From CATOSK01 sp034423195 (lineage in GTDB: Bacteria; Chloroflexota; Dehalococcoidia; Lucifugimonadales; UBA3495), in contig DAOUIZ010000021.1 in assembly GCA_034423195.1 (NCBI GenBank), positions 1-64,000 on the forward strand: a DNA stretch of 64,000 nt. The letters run 5' to 3'. A program made the translations under genes and the position numbers. Shown here piece by piece: positions 49,786 to 57,952 of the stretch. Below the pieces are notes generated by a model. The model was not told the DNA's origin and searched no databases. It was given only the letters and a program-made list of their open reading frames with translations. Numbering within the stretch: the first letter of the stretch is position 1; every line of letters starts with the position of its first letter.

Positions 49786-51066
49786 TTACTTCTCTCCCTC
49801 TTCGTCCTTGGACTGGGTCTCCAGGTCGGAGATCTCAACGTATTGGTGCGTGAACTCTCTCCCTTCGGTTTCCGGGCTGGAGTCCGGGTACAGCCTCAGC
49901 AGGTCCCATTCGTTGATGGCCGACCTGATCCTGTAACGCATCCGTTGTTGATACCCAGCTGCGGCGGCTCTGGTTTCCAGGGGGGGAGCGTCCCAACCAT
50001 ATGCCCTGCTGTATATGTGCCGCAAGGTATCCAGCGTGCGGTACACGTCTGCTTCATCCGGGGCGCTCAGCGGTGTACATTGGCGTTCAAGCAGCCTCAT
50101 GGCCGTTTCGGCCCTCGCCGCCCCGCCGTCGTCGCCGCGAGCGCGGAGTCTCTGTCCAGCATAGTCGCGGTCCTTCTTGCTGCTGGGCTCAGGCGATATA
50201 TTCGCGAGGGCGTAGTCCGCAGTGACGGTTCCAACTACCACGAGGCCGGGGTATGCCTCTCCCGACGCCTGCCCTAGCCAACGGGCCAACTCCGCATAGG
50301 AGCGGGCACGTTGCAGCAGGCTGTACTGGCCAACAAGTTCGATTTCGTCCAGCAGGATGACCCAGCCCCGGTACCCCGCGCCTTTCATCAGTTCCGTGGC
50401 GAACCGGAGTCGTTGCGGGGGCAGTTCCGCCGCCCTGGGAGCCCTGAACGAAAAACTCTGCAACTGACCGATTTGTTTCAGTCCGTTCTTAACGCCGCTA
50501 ACCCTGATTCTCTCCCCCGCCCAGAACGACTCAATGGTGCGGTTCAGTTCCAACTCATTCGATCTCTCATGCACCAGGAGGCTCGCCGGAAAGATTGGGT
50601 GAATGCTGCTGGAGGGGGAGCTTGCCCAAGTGAAGAGGTTGGAATATTCGTCTGAATGGTGGTTGAGCTGCAGCCCGACTTCCTCGATTAGTGTGCCGGT
50701 ACGGCCCAGGATTCTCCCATTGTCCATGGCGGACTTAAACACCTTGCCCAGGTCATAGAGGGGAGTTTCCTTGCTGATGGCCACCTTGCTGCACACGAAT
50801 CCCTGCGAGAGAGCCCTGTGTTCAAAGTGCGCGAGCAGGTGGGATTTCCCAGTTCCGAAATCCCCCGAAACCAACATTCCCAAGGCACCAGCAGGCGGCA
50901 CATTAGTATCTGATGCTCGTTGTAGCAAATCCTGGAATTGACTCTCTGCCTGTGGTTGGGTACAGCCAAGCAGTTGCACCGCCTCCCGGTTCGGAACGCC
51001 GTTTCGGAGCGCCTCCAATGCTCGCCGGCAAGCTAGAACGGTGTGTTCGTTTTTTGACTGAGTCAT
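49786..51066 (-). CDS. BREX-type ATP-binding protein (DUF2791/BrxD-like)
   Basis: A 426-residue P-loop ATPase. Walker A is MLVSGDFGTGKSHLLAHFE near residue 62, VAISKETPLYDLGKVFKSAM follows as in DUF2791 proteins, and Walker B with its characteristic neighbourhood is GWVILLDEIELVGQYSLLQR and ARSYAELARWLG. C-terminal YGWDAPPLETRA and INEWDLLRLYPD are also family features. In BREX systems such ATPases (BrxC/PglY, BrxD) work in phage defence. ATG 51066 is chosen over one 26 codons earlier, which would overlap the upstream gene; AGGA precedes it. Confidence 0.88.
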   Translation of the reverse strand: MTQSKNEHTVLACRRALEALRNGVPNREAVQLLGCTQPQAESQFQDLLQRASDTNVPPAGALGMLVSGDFGTGKSHLLAHFEHRALSQGFVCSKVAISKETPLYDLGKVFKSAMDNGRILGRTGTLIEEVGLQLNHHSDEYSNLFTWASSPSSSIHPIFPASLLVHERSNELELNRTIESFWAGERIRVSGVKNGLKQIGQLQSFSFRAPRAAELPPQRLRFATELMKGAGYRGWVILLDEIELVGQYSLLQRARSYAELARWLGQASGEAYPGLVVVGTVTADYALANISPEPSSKKDRDYAGQRLRARGDDGGAARAETAMRLLERQCTPLSAPDEADVYRTLDTLRHIYSRAYGWDAPPLETRAAAAGYQQRMRYRIRSAINEWDLLRLYPDSSPETEGREFTHQYVEISDLETQSKDEEGEK

Positions 51067-51082
51067 GTAAACGGGTTCCTCG

Positions 51083-52048
51083 CTAAGATAGCCTGACCAG
51101 GGACGCCACCGGGTTGACCAGGTTGCGGTCTCTGACGTCGTCAATCACCCTGGTCATCAGGGCCTGGTAGATACCGAATCCCCGGCTCCTGGACCCAGCC
51201 TCCTCTTCGAGAAATTCGGGGGAGGTAACTACTACCAGGAGGGTTGCAATGAGCCGGTCGGTGGTGTCCACGAATTCCCTTAGCAATTCATAGTGTTCCA
51301 GCACCATGGCCCTGGTGTAGTACCGCAAACCGTCTCTGGGGTTGCGGGCCAACGTAACCCTGGAGTTGTCCAGCAAGATTATGGTGCCCGAGTAACCCAC
51401 GTGGTGGAGCCAGAACAGGGCCGATTCAAAGAAGTGACGGGCCGTGGTGCGGTTGATGGGGGTATATATCGAAAACGGCCTCACGCTGCTGATTCTGTTG
51501 TTGCTGCCTGTCAGCCAGTCGATTATTGGCTGGCCCCTGTACGGTTCCCCTTCCCGGCTGTTCTCCAATTCGCACAGGTGCGCCATCGCGACCCGGAAAT
51601 CCCTTCCCATGCGGGATTCCCTGAAAACTCGTTCCTGAATCTGTGGCCGCATATAGTCGAGTACGAATTGCAGTTCCAACCCGTTGGCATTGGCGATTGA
51701 GTCAAAGACGTTGCTGTCCAGGCGGGGATCTATTCCTTCAATGCGGTAGACCCTGTCTTGTGCCAGCTTGAGGATCATGCGTCTGGCGGCCTCGCGCCAA
51801 TTCACGGACGAAGCCAGGCCGTGGAACAGGTCCTGCGGCATGTGGGCCCGCCTGTAAGCCGCGTCGAGGGACACCAGTACCATTCCATTCTCTGCATAGC
51901 GTTCCCGTATCGCCGTATGCAAATTGACCTTCAATTCATCGGATGCCACTACGAACTTGACCGAAGCACCTCCATTCGGCACGAACGATGACAAATACTC
52001 GGATTCCATGACTTCCAGCCAGTCGCCGAGAGGTATCGTGTTTGCCAT
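51083..52048 (-). CDS. Second BREX-type ATPase-like protein with degenerate P-loop
   Basis: A 321-residue protein with the layout of the DUF2791-like neighbour but lacking Walker A: at the expected place the sequence is FVPNGGASVKFVVASDE, and the Walker B position reads TIILLDNSRVTL with no catalytic Glu. FHGLASSVNWREAARRMI and LVVVTSPEFLEEEAG are in family style. It is probably a non-hydrolysing partner subunit of the ATPase encoded next. GGAGGAGG before the ATG; the start overlaps the upstream stop by one base, and 16 bases follow to the next gene. Confidence 0.72.
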   Translation of the reverse strand: MANTIPLGDWLEVMESEYLSSFVPNGGASVKFVVASDELKVNLHTAIRERYAENGMVLVSLDAAYRRAHMPQDLFHGLASSVNWREAARRMILKLAQDRVYRIEGIDPRLDSNVFDSIANANGLELQFVLDYMRPQIQERVFRESRMGRDFRVAMAHLCELENSREGEPYRGQPIIDWLTGSNNRISSVRPFSIYTPINRTTARHFFESALFWLHHVGYSGTIILLDNSRVTLARNPRDGLRYYTRAMVLEHYELLREFVDTTDRLIATLLVVVTSPEFLEEEAGSRSRGFGIYQALMTRVIDDVRDRNLVNPVASLVRLS

Positions 52049-52848
52049 CAGCCTCCTCCGGAGAACTGAATACCGTAATAGGTTACGACCTGTCCATCGG
52101 GGGCCACAAAGGAGAATACGCCCGAGCTGCCGCGGGTTCCGGAAGACGCAGGGAATGACACATGCAGGCCTCTCCTTGTGGTCTTCGGGCCGTCCCGGTC
52201 CAACAGGTACAGATCCCGGGTGAAGTCGGTCCGGTTGTACTCGCGGTCGCTGCCTGGCAGTGAAGTGAACAACCGGTACACCCGCTCCAATTGCGCCACC
52301 CTTCCCTGCTGGCCCACTGGCATACGGCTTGAGCCTTCCTCCCGGGTTATCTCGGAGTAGACCTGGTACAGGGCTTCAAGGAACTGGCCGGCTCGAAAGC
52401 GGGCGGGCTTCTTCTGGTTCTGCAGGAGAATGTCCGTGAGACGGGTCGGACGAATGGTGGAAACTTGCTTCCGGTCTATCCTGACCGCACGGGCAGAGGG
52501 CAAGACTCTCACCACCGACGGGTGTGCGATTATTCGTCCGTCGCGTTCATATATGTCCAGGCCTCTCTCGGCAGCCACAGCGCGCAGTTCCCGGCCATAA
52601 CCGTCGCCAAGATACTGCTGCTCCTCGTCCTCTCCAAAGGGCCAGGACTCCACGGAGTTTGCAACCTCTTGGCGCAGTGCGTCGATAGCATCGCTCATGG
52701 CCTTTTGGGCCCGCCTCACAGCAGCGATGTTGCCGTCCTTCGCCGCCTTCTCCAGGGCCCGGGCCAGCCTGGTCAAGTCGGTTGCCGATTTGGCGGTGGA
52801 CGCGGCCGCCTTTTCCGTATCACTGAAAGCTTGTTCGAAACTTACCAT
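52048..52848 (-). CDS. Unknown first protein of the BREX-like cassette
   Basis: A 266-residue protein. Residues 1-65 are helical and likely coiled (TAKSATDLTRLARALEKAAK, RRAQKAMSDAIDALRQEVAN). The rest is mixed, with GRELRAVAAERGLDIYERDG and a terminal VTYYGIQFSGGG. I recognise no domain. It begins the five-gene minus-strand cassette, with its promoter presumably in the 130-base gap before the HsdM remnant. A DNA- or partner-binding role is only a guess. Confidence 0.72.
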   Translation of the reverse strand: MVSFEQAFSDTEKAAASTAKSATDLTRLARALEKAAKDGNIAAVRRAQKAMSDAIDALRQEVANSVESWPFGEDEEQQYLGDGYGRELRAVAAERGLDIYERDGRIIAHPSVVRVLPSARAVRIDRKQVSTIRPTRLTDILLQNQKKPARFRAGQFLEALYQVYSEITREEGSSRMPVGQQGRVAQLERVYRLFTSLPGSDREYNRTDFTRDLYLLDRDGPKTTRRGLHVSFPASSGTRGSSGVFSFVAPDGQVVTYYGIQFSGGG

Positions 52849-52981
52849 GGCCCATCCTCTTTCACGGATTCGTCACTGGGGCATTTTACCAAACAACTCT
52901 TGCTGATCAGACCGGATGTGTCAACGCGGTAGGATCGGAACCCTCACTAGCCCTGGCTCCATTTTCCGGGTCCACCTCACT

Positions 52982-53809
52982 TCACTCTGGCTCCCTCGCC
53001 AGATCCCCCGCTATCTCCTCCATCTGCTCCAGCGCCGCCCGCAGGGCCTCGAGGATTTCCTCGGCGATGATGTCCGGCGGCGGCAGGCTGGCCGAGTCCT
53101 CCATGCTCTCGTCCCGGAGCCAGAAGATGTCCAGGTTGGCCTTGTCCCGCTTCACCAGGTCTTCGTAGCTGAACCGCCGGAACCGCTCCGTTTCCTGCCG
53201 TCCGCTCCGGTCCTCCGCGTTGTAGCAGGATACGAAGTCGTCCAGGTCGGCCCGGGTCAGGGGGCTGGTCTTCAGGGTGAAGTGATGGTTGGTGCGCAGG
53301 TCGTAGATCCACAGGTCCTTCGTCCAGTGGTCCTGTCCCGCCGGCTTGCGGTCGAAGAACAGGACATTGGCCTTCACCCCCTGGGCGTAGAAAATGCCCG
53401 TGGGCAGCCGGAGCAGGGTGTGGGCGTCGCACTCCGCCAGCAGCTTGCGCCGGATGGCCTCCCCCGCGCCGCCCTCGAACAGCACGTTGTCCGGCACCAC
53501 GATGGCCGCCCGGCCGTGGGTCTTGAGGAGCGTCCGCACGTGCTGGAGGAAGTTCAGCTGCTTGTTGCTGGTGGAGGCCCAGAAGTCCGGCCGCTCCACC
53601 ACCAGGTTGTCCTTCTGCATCTCCCACTGGGTGTCCACGAAGGTCAGGCTGGACTTCTTGCCGAAGGGCGGATTGGTCAGCACCAGGTCGTAGTTCGTGC
53701 CCGGGTGGGACCGCAGGCTGTCGTCGACGATGATGTTGGTGTCGTTCCAGCCGATGCCGTGCAGGTACAGGTTCATCACGCGCAGCCGCGCCGCGCTGTC
53801 CACGATCTC
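52982..53809 (-). pseudogene. hsdM: Broken HsdM, C-terminal part
   Basis: Starting in frame directly after a TGA (53810-53812), this 275-codon stretch is the methyltransferase half of a type I HsdM: RLRVMNLYLHGIG, VLTNPPFGKKS with the catalytic NPPF (near 53690-53700), PDNVLFEGGAGE and LPTGIFYAQGVKANVLFFDR. The TGA stands where the family has Trp (HG-W-E), so TGG to TGA is the simplest change. With its N-terminal part also replaced (see next entry), the enzyme cannot be made normally. No HsdS follows. Confidence 0.85.
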
Positions 53810-54205
53810 TCACCCATGCAGCGCGTCGTCCTTGAGATGGGCCCGCTGCCCCTGGTCCATGGCCGGATTGTGCTCCGAGATGTAGTCGTGGGCCGCCAGC
53901 AGGAACCCGCCGGTGCCGCAGGCCGGATCGCAGATGACTGCCTCCGGCCCCGGCCGCATCACGTCCACGATGGCCTGGATCAGCTCACCTTGGTCCATCT
54001 CCAGGTATAGGGCCACGTTGGAGAGTATGTCGTCCAATGTGCCAACCTTCAACGGGTTGTGTCTGGGGACTGTGATGCGATGTTCACAACCCACGAAGTT
54101 GCTTGTAAGTCTCAGGTGACTGCCCCTCTGCCGCACCAAGGTGTAGCCCCTCCGCCGCAACATAGCGGCAAGTTCCACGCCGGATAGGTCCCGGGGCATC
54201 CTCAC
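53810..54205 (-). CDS. HicA toxin fused in frame to a fragment of HsdM
   Basis: A 131-residue chimera. Residues 1-74 are a HicA-type mRNA interferase: SGVELAAMLRRRGYTLVRQR, catalytic His in GSHLRL and PRHNPLKVGTLDDIL. At LEMDQGEL/IQAIVDVM it runs into HsdM: CDPACGTGGFLLAAHDYI is the SAM motif I. The frame stops at TGA after ALHG and would otherwise continue into the broken HsdM. A deletion of the HsdM N-terminus (about 150 residues in the family) that joined the two genes explains this. The GTG start overlaps the stop of the upstream antitoxin remnant. Confidence 0.82.
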   Translation of the reverse strand: MRMPRDLSGVELAAMLRRRGYTLVRQRGSHLRLTSNFVGCEHRITVPRHNPLKVGTLDDILSNVALYLEMDQGELIQAIVDVMRPGPEAVICDPACGTGGFLLAAHDYISEHNPAMDQGQRAHLKDDALHG

Positions 54206-54414
54206 ACGGGTATGACCTCATTTTGGACCAGGTGGATGCGGATCGTCTGGGGCGCTTCGCCACTGTCGAAATAGCACAGCACGGCATCCCGCATCATAGA
54301 CTTCAGGTCTTCCCAGTCCTCTCCCTGGGTTAAGATGTTGTATCCCACGGCTCGCGCTGAGTAACCCCCTTCCGGGGATTCGCGTACCTAAAAGACGACT
54401 TCAGTGTCCGGCAT
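54202..54414 (-). pseudogene. HicB-like antitoxin remnant with in-frame TAG
   Basis: ATG 54414 after GGAGGAAG opens MPDTEVVF, then TAG (54388-54390) and then VRESPEGGYSARAVGYNILT and QGEDWEDLKSMMRDAVLCYF, typical of HicB-like antitoxins, to a TGA at 54202-54204 that overlaps the HicA GTG. The TAG replaces the codon for one residue of the first strand. It is the expected partner of the HicA part, so that toxin would lack a normal antitoxin unless re-initiation occurs. Confidence 0.75.
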
Positions 54415-54443
54415 CTTCTGCTTCCTCCAGCCAGATTTGCAGA

Positions 54444-54668
54444 TCAAAGAACTGAAAAAGGCGGAACGTCCACATCGATGGCGGCGCTGGCGGGCAGGGG
54501 GATGGCCTCCCCGTATTCAGCCATGAGCTCCACATGGTCCGCGACTGCCGCCGTGAGAAGCGAAATGACCTCTTCCCTGGTATCCCCCACCGCCACGCAA
54601 CCGGGCAGGTCGGGGATATATGCGCCGTAGTTGGCGGGTCCCTTCTCGATGATGACGGTGTATTTCAT
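54444..54668 (-). CDS. HicB family antitoxin
   Basis: A 74-residue HicB-like protein: MKYTVIIEKGPANYGAYIPD, LPGCVAVGDTREEVISLLTA and AVADHVELMAEYGEAIPLP form the partial RNase H-like fold. No DNA-binding tail is present. Thirty bases downstream lies the broken HicB-like remnant and then HicA; this intact copy may be what restrains the HicA moiety. Confidence 0.82.
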   Translation of the reverse strand: MKYTVIIEKGPANYGAYIPDLPGCVAVGDTREEVISLLTAAVADHVELMAEYGEAIPLPASAAIDVDVPPFSVL

Positions 54669-54705
54669 GGGATGCTTTCCTCGTCGTGCGGCACGGACCC
54701 CTTCA

Positions 54706-54957
54706 TTATCCGATCAGCCTGTCGTACTCAGCATGACTCCCAATCCACACCCCCACCAGGTCCTCACCTCGTTCCACGGCAAGGGCTCTATATGAACGGC
54801 CGACCCGGGCTACCCAATAGTTGCCGACTTTTTTCAACCTCACCGACGGATATGTTGGGTCATCTTTGAGCCGCTCGTAGTTTCTTCGGGCAGTGGATTG
54901 GGCGGATTCGGGAAGCTGTGAGAAAAATTCCCAGAATTGCGGTACTGTTCGATGCAC
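54706..54957 (-). CDS. RelE/ParE-family toxin
   Basis: An 83-residue RelE/ParE-like protein: FWEFFSQLPESAQSTARRNY, LKKVGNYWVARVGRSYRALA and a final VGVWIGSHAEYDRLI with the catalytic-type His/Tyr. Members cleave mRNA at the ribosome or inhibit gyrase. Its GTG start overlaps the stop of the upstream antitoxin-like gene by one base, as in many toxin-antitoxin pairs. Confidence 0.85.
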   Translation of the reverse strand: MHRTVPQFWEFFSQLPESAQSTARRNYERLKDDPTYPSVRLKKVGNYWVARVGRSYRALAVERGEDLVGVWIGSHAEYDRLIG

Positions 54958-55157
54958 TACAGGTATCCCAACGTCCCATCCCGCTCCGCTTTCTCAACCC
55001 ATTCCTTCATGAAGTCCAGCCGCCCGGCGGCCGAGTCTTCCTCGATCTGCCGGTCCCACTCCTCCTCTTCCAACTCGTAAAGCCATTCGAGGATTTCCGC
55101 GTATTCGGCCTTTGGCAGTTTCAGTATGGCCTGCTTGATTTCCTGAACCGTTGTCAT
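54957..55157 (-). CDS. Probable antitoxin of the RelE-type pair
   Basis: A 66-residue acidic helical protein (QEIKQAILKLPKAEYAEILE, WLYELEEEEWDRQIEEDSAA) with a C-terminal KEWVEKAERDGTLGYL tail. Size, charge and one-base overlap with the RelE-like gene point to its antitoxin. The ATG at 55157 with GGGAGGCAGGGCG upstream is the start. It follows the HsdR stop codon by 53 bases, in the order toxin-last. Confidence 0.75.
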   Translation of the reverse strand: MTTVQEIKQAILKLPKAEYAEILEWLYELEEEEWDRQIEEDSAAGRLDFMKEWVEKAERDGTLGYL

Positions 55158-55210
55158 CGCCCTGCCTCCCGGTTGTCGGGATAGGATTATACTGCCAAAC
55201 AGCCCGCGCC

Positions 55211-57952
55211 TCACCCCGCCAGCGCCACGTTCAGCTCCTCCAGCAGCGGCTGGAGTCCCTCCCCGAAGAGGTCGAACGCCCGGGCCAGCCCGCCCTGCTG
55301 GCTGAAAGGCGTGTACTGGAAGGCGTCCAGGTCGATGCTGACGCTGCCCGCGATGTGGTTCTTGATGGCCTCCAGCCACTGGCGCTGCTCGTTGGAAAAA
55401 TCCCGGCCCGCCGTCTCCTGCATCGCCAGCCAGCCCCGGAACCGGTCCTCCACGCCCTCGGCGAAGGGGGCCAGCTCCTCCGCCTCTCCGATGGCCCGCC
55501 GCACCAGGGATACGATGTCCGCCAGCACCCGCTGGCCGGAGCCCCGCACCCGGGAAGCGTCCAGCCGCCGGTAGGCTTCCCAGAGTTGGCCGGTGGTCCA
55601 TGACCGGGGCGGCAGCTTCAGCGCGTCGGCCAGCGCCTTGATATCCCCGAAGGTCAGCCGCTGCCGGTAGGGCCGCTGGTACAGGACCTCCAGGGCCGCG
55701 ATCTCGTCCTGGTGTTCTTCGATGTACTTCTCGAAGGACTCCACCAGCCCGATAGCCGCGTTTTCGGTGAACCCGGCCTCGATCACCGTGTCCGTTGAAA
55801 CCGCTTCGATGGTCTGCATGTAGGACTTGTGCAGGTCCGGGTTGGATGCGAAGGGCCTGGCCGCCTCCTCCATCCCGGTGGCAGCCTGTGCCGCCTCCAG
55901 CGCCGCGTCCGGGCCGGTGGCTTCCACCAGGCCGGATACCAGGTCGTGCAGCGGCATCCCGCCCGCCTGCGCCTCGATGGCGTTCCTGTCCTGGGGGCTG
56001 AGGTGACGGTCCAGGCGGGCCAGCCTGCTGGCCAGGGACGAAAGGGTGTCAGAATCCCGGTTTCCCATTCCCACCAGGTCCAGCAGCTTCTCGAAGGACA
56101 CCGTCGGCTGCCGCTCCAGCGAGTAGGAGTCGGACAGCTCGTTCTCCGTGACTCCCACCGCGTCCACGATGACGAACCGCTCCTTGTTCGTGGCGTCCGG
56201 GGTGACCGACTGGAACTCGGTGGGATTGGTCACCCGCACCCCCCGGCCCTTCATCTGCTCGAAGAAGCTGCGGCTCCGCACGTTCCGCATGAAGAACACG
56301 ATCTCCACCGGCTTGATGTCCGTCCCCGTGGCAATCATGTCCACCGTCACGGCGATGCGGGGGTTGTAGCTGTTGCGGAAGTCCTGGAGCAGCTGTTCCG
56401 GGCTTACGCCGGTGGTCTTGTAGGTTATCTTCTGGCAGAAGTCGTTCCCCTTTCCGAACTCGTTCCGCACGATCTCGACGATGTCCTCGGCGTGGCTGTC
56501 GTCCTTGGCAAAGATGATGGTCTTCGGGACTTCAAAACGGCCCGGGAAAATCTCGGTGAACAGGTTCTCTTTGAAGGTGCGGATGACGGTGCGGATCTGG
56601 TCCACTGCCACCACGTCCCGGTCCAGTTGGCTGGGGGCGTAGGTAAGGTCGTCGTTCAGCTCTTCCCAGAGGAGTTTGCGGGTGCGGCGGTCCCGCCGGT
56701 CCACGGTGTAACCGGATGGCACACTTCCGCCCTCCTCGGTGATCTCGGTGCGGATCCGGTAGGTGTCGAAGTCCACGTTGACGTTGTCCGCCACCGCCTG
56801 GGCATGGTTGTATTCCATCACCAGGTTCCGCTGGAAGAACCCCAGGGTCTGGGCCGATGGAGTGGCGGTCAGCCCGATGAGGAAGGCGTCGAAGTAGTCT
56901 AGCACCTGCCGCCACAGGTTGTAGATGTAGCGGTGACACTCGTCGGTGATGATGAAGTCGAACTTCTCGATGGGGATGTCCGGGTTGTATTCCACGGGAG
57001 GGGGAGGCCGGCTGATTCCCGGGGTGTCGAAGCCCGACATCTCCTCCAACTCCGGGTCCAATTCCTCCCCCTTGAGCATGGAGTAGACCCGCTGGACGGT
57101 GGCGATGCAGACCTTGCTCACCGGGTCGATGTGTCCCGACTGGAGCAACTGTGCGTTGTATAGCTCGGTGAATTTGCGCCCGTCGTCGGGGGTGGTGAAA
57201 CCTTGGAACTCCCGCAGGGTCTGCCGTCCCAGGTTGCTCCGGTCCACCAGGAACAGGATGCGGCGGGCACCGGCATATTTGATGAGCCGGTAGACCAGGT
57301 TGCAGGCCATGAAGGTCTTGCCGCTGCCGGTTGCCATCTGCACCAGTGCCCGGGGGCGCCCTGCGGCCAGTGATTCCTCCAGGTTGCGTACCGCCGTCGC
57401 CTGCACCGTCCACAAGCCGGAAGAATCGAGGGGAGGCATCTCCCGCAACCGCCTCCGCAGGCTGTACGGCACCGTGTATGGGGCCTGGGTGCCTGCGGCC
57501 TGGGGCAGGCCGATGTTCCAAGAATGACTCTCGGTTCTGACCCATTCCGACAGGGTTTGGGGTGTGTGGAACCAGAACGCCGTCCGGCTGCGGGGATCCG
57601 GGTCCAGCAGGTTGGTGAACCTCGTTTCGGCGCCGGTGCTCTCGTACAGGAAGGGCAGGGGCCGGGCGTATGCGGGAAGGCTGTCCGGCAACCCGTCGCT
57701 GTACTTCGCCGACTGAATTTCCACCCCCGACAGCGTGAACCCTTCCGGCTTGGCTTCGACCACCCCGGCGGCTTGCCGGTTGACGAAAAGCAGGTAGTCC
57801 GCCGTGCCGTACCCCGCCTTCAGGACGAACTCCCGCACGGCAACCCCAGTTCCGGCGTACAGGTTGATGTCCTTCCAGTCCTGGACCACCCAACCGGCTT
57901 GCTCCAGCATCCGGTCTATGCTGACCCTGGCTCTTGCTTCGGGGGTAGTCAA
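55211..57952 (-). CDS. hsdR: Type I restriction endonuclease subunit R
   Basis: A 913-residue HsdR. The N-terminal nuclease core has ADYLLFVNRQAAGVVEAKPE (D...ExK), followed by an SF2 motor: Walker A MATGSGKTFMACNLVYRLI (about residue 207), FIITDECHRYIYNLWRQV (DECH), LIGLTATPSAQTLGFF, then VDMIATGTDIKPVEIVFFMR and the motif VI region MKGRGVRV. The C-terminal 250 residues are the helical EcoEI_R_C-type part. The frame is intact and full length, starting at a TTG. It needs HsdM and HsdS to cut DNA; HsdM is broken next door and HsdS absent, so it is probably inactive unless complemented. Confidence 0.92.
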   Translation of the reverse strand: MTTPEARARVSIDRMLEQAGWVVQDWKDINLYAGTGVAVREFVLKAGYGTADYLLFVNRQAAGVVEAKPEGFTLSGVEIQSAKYSDGLPDSLPAYARPLPFLYESTGAETRFTNLLDPDPRSRTAFWFHTPQTLSEWVRTESHSWNIGLPQAAGTQAPYTVPYSLRRRLREMPPLDSSGLWTVQATAVRNLEESLAAGRPRALVQMATGSGKTFMACNLVYRLIKYAGARRILFLVDRSNLGRQTLREFQGFTTPDDGRKFTELYNAQLLQSGHIDPVSKVCIATVQRVYSMLKGEELDPELEEMSGFDTPGISRPPPPVEYNPDIPIEKFDFIITDECHRYIYNLWRQVLDYFDAFLIGLTATPSAQTLGFFQRNLVMEYNHAQAVADNVNVDFDTYRIRTEITEEGGSVPSGYTVDRRDRRTRKLLWEELNDDLTYAPSQLDRDVVAVDQIRTVIRTFKENLFTEIFPGRFEVPKTIIFAKDDSHAEDIVEIVRNEFGKGNDFCQKITYKTTGVSPEQLLQDFRNSYNPRIAVTVDMIATGTDIKPVEIVFFMRNVRSRSFFEQMKGRGVRVTNPTEFQSVTPDATNKERFVIVDAVGVTENELSDSYSLERQPTVSFEKLLDLVGMGNRDSDTLSSLASRLARLDRHLSPQDRNAIEAQAGGMPLHDLVSGLVEATGPDAALEAAQAATGMEEAARPFASNPDLHKSYMQTIEAVSTDTVIEAGFTENAAIGLVESFEKYIEEHQDEIAALEVLYQRPYRQRLTFGDIKALADALKLPPRSWTTGQLWEAYRRLDASRVRGSGQRVLADIVSLVRRAIGEAEELAPFAEGVEDRFRGWLAMQETAGRDFSNEQRQWLEAIKNHIAGSVSIDLDAFQYTPFSQQGGLARAFDLFGEGLQPLLEELNVALAG

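Noticed and set aside
47646..52932. Plus-strand frames across the BREX-like cassette
   Set aside because: All are antisense to well-supported genes and lack domains.
53810..53812. Selenocysteine at the HsdM TGA
   Set aside because: The family residue here is Trp (or other non-Cys), I see no SECIS-like hairpin, and the locus shows other lesions; nonsense mutation is simpler.
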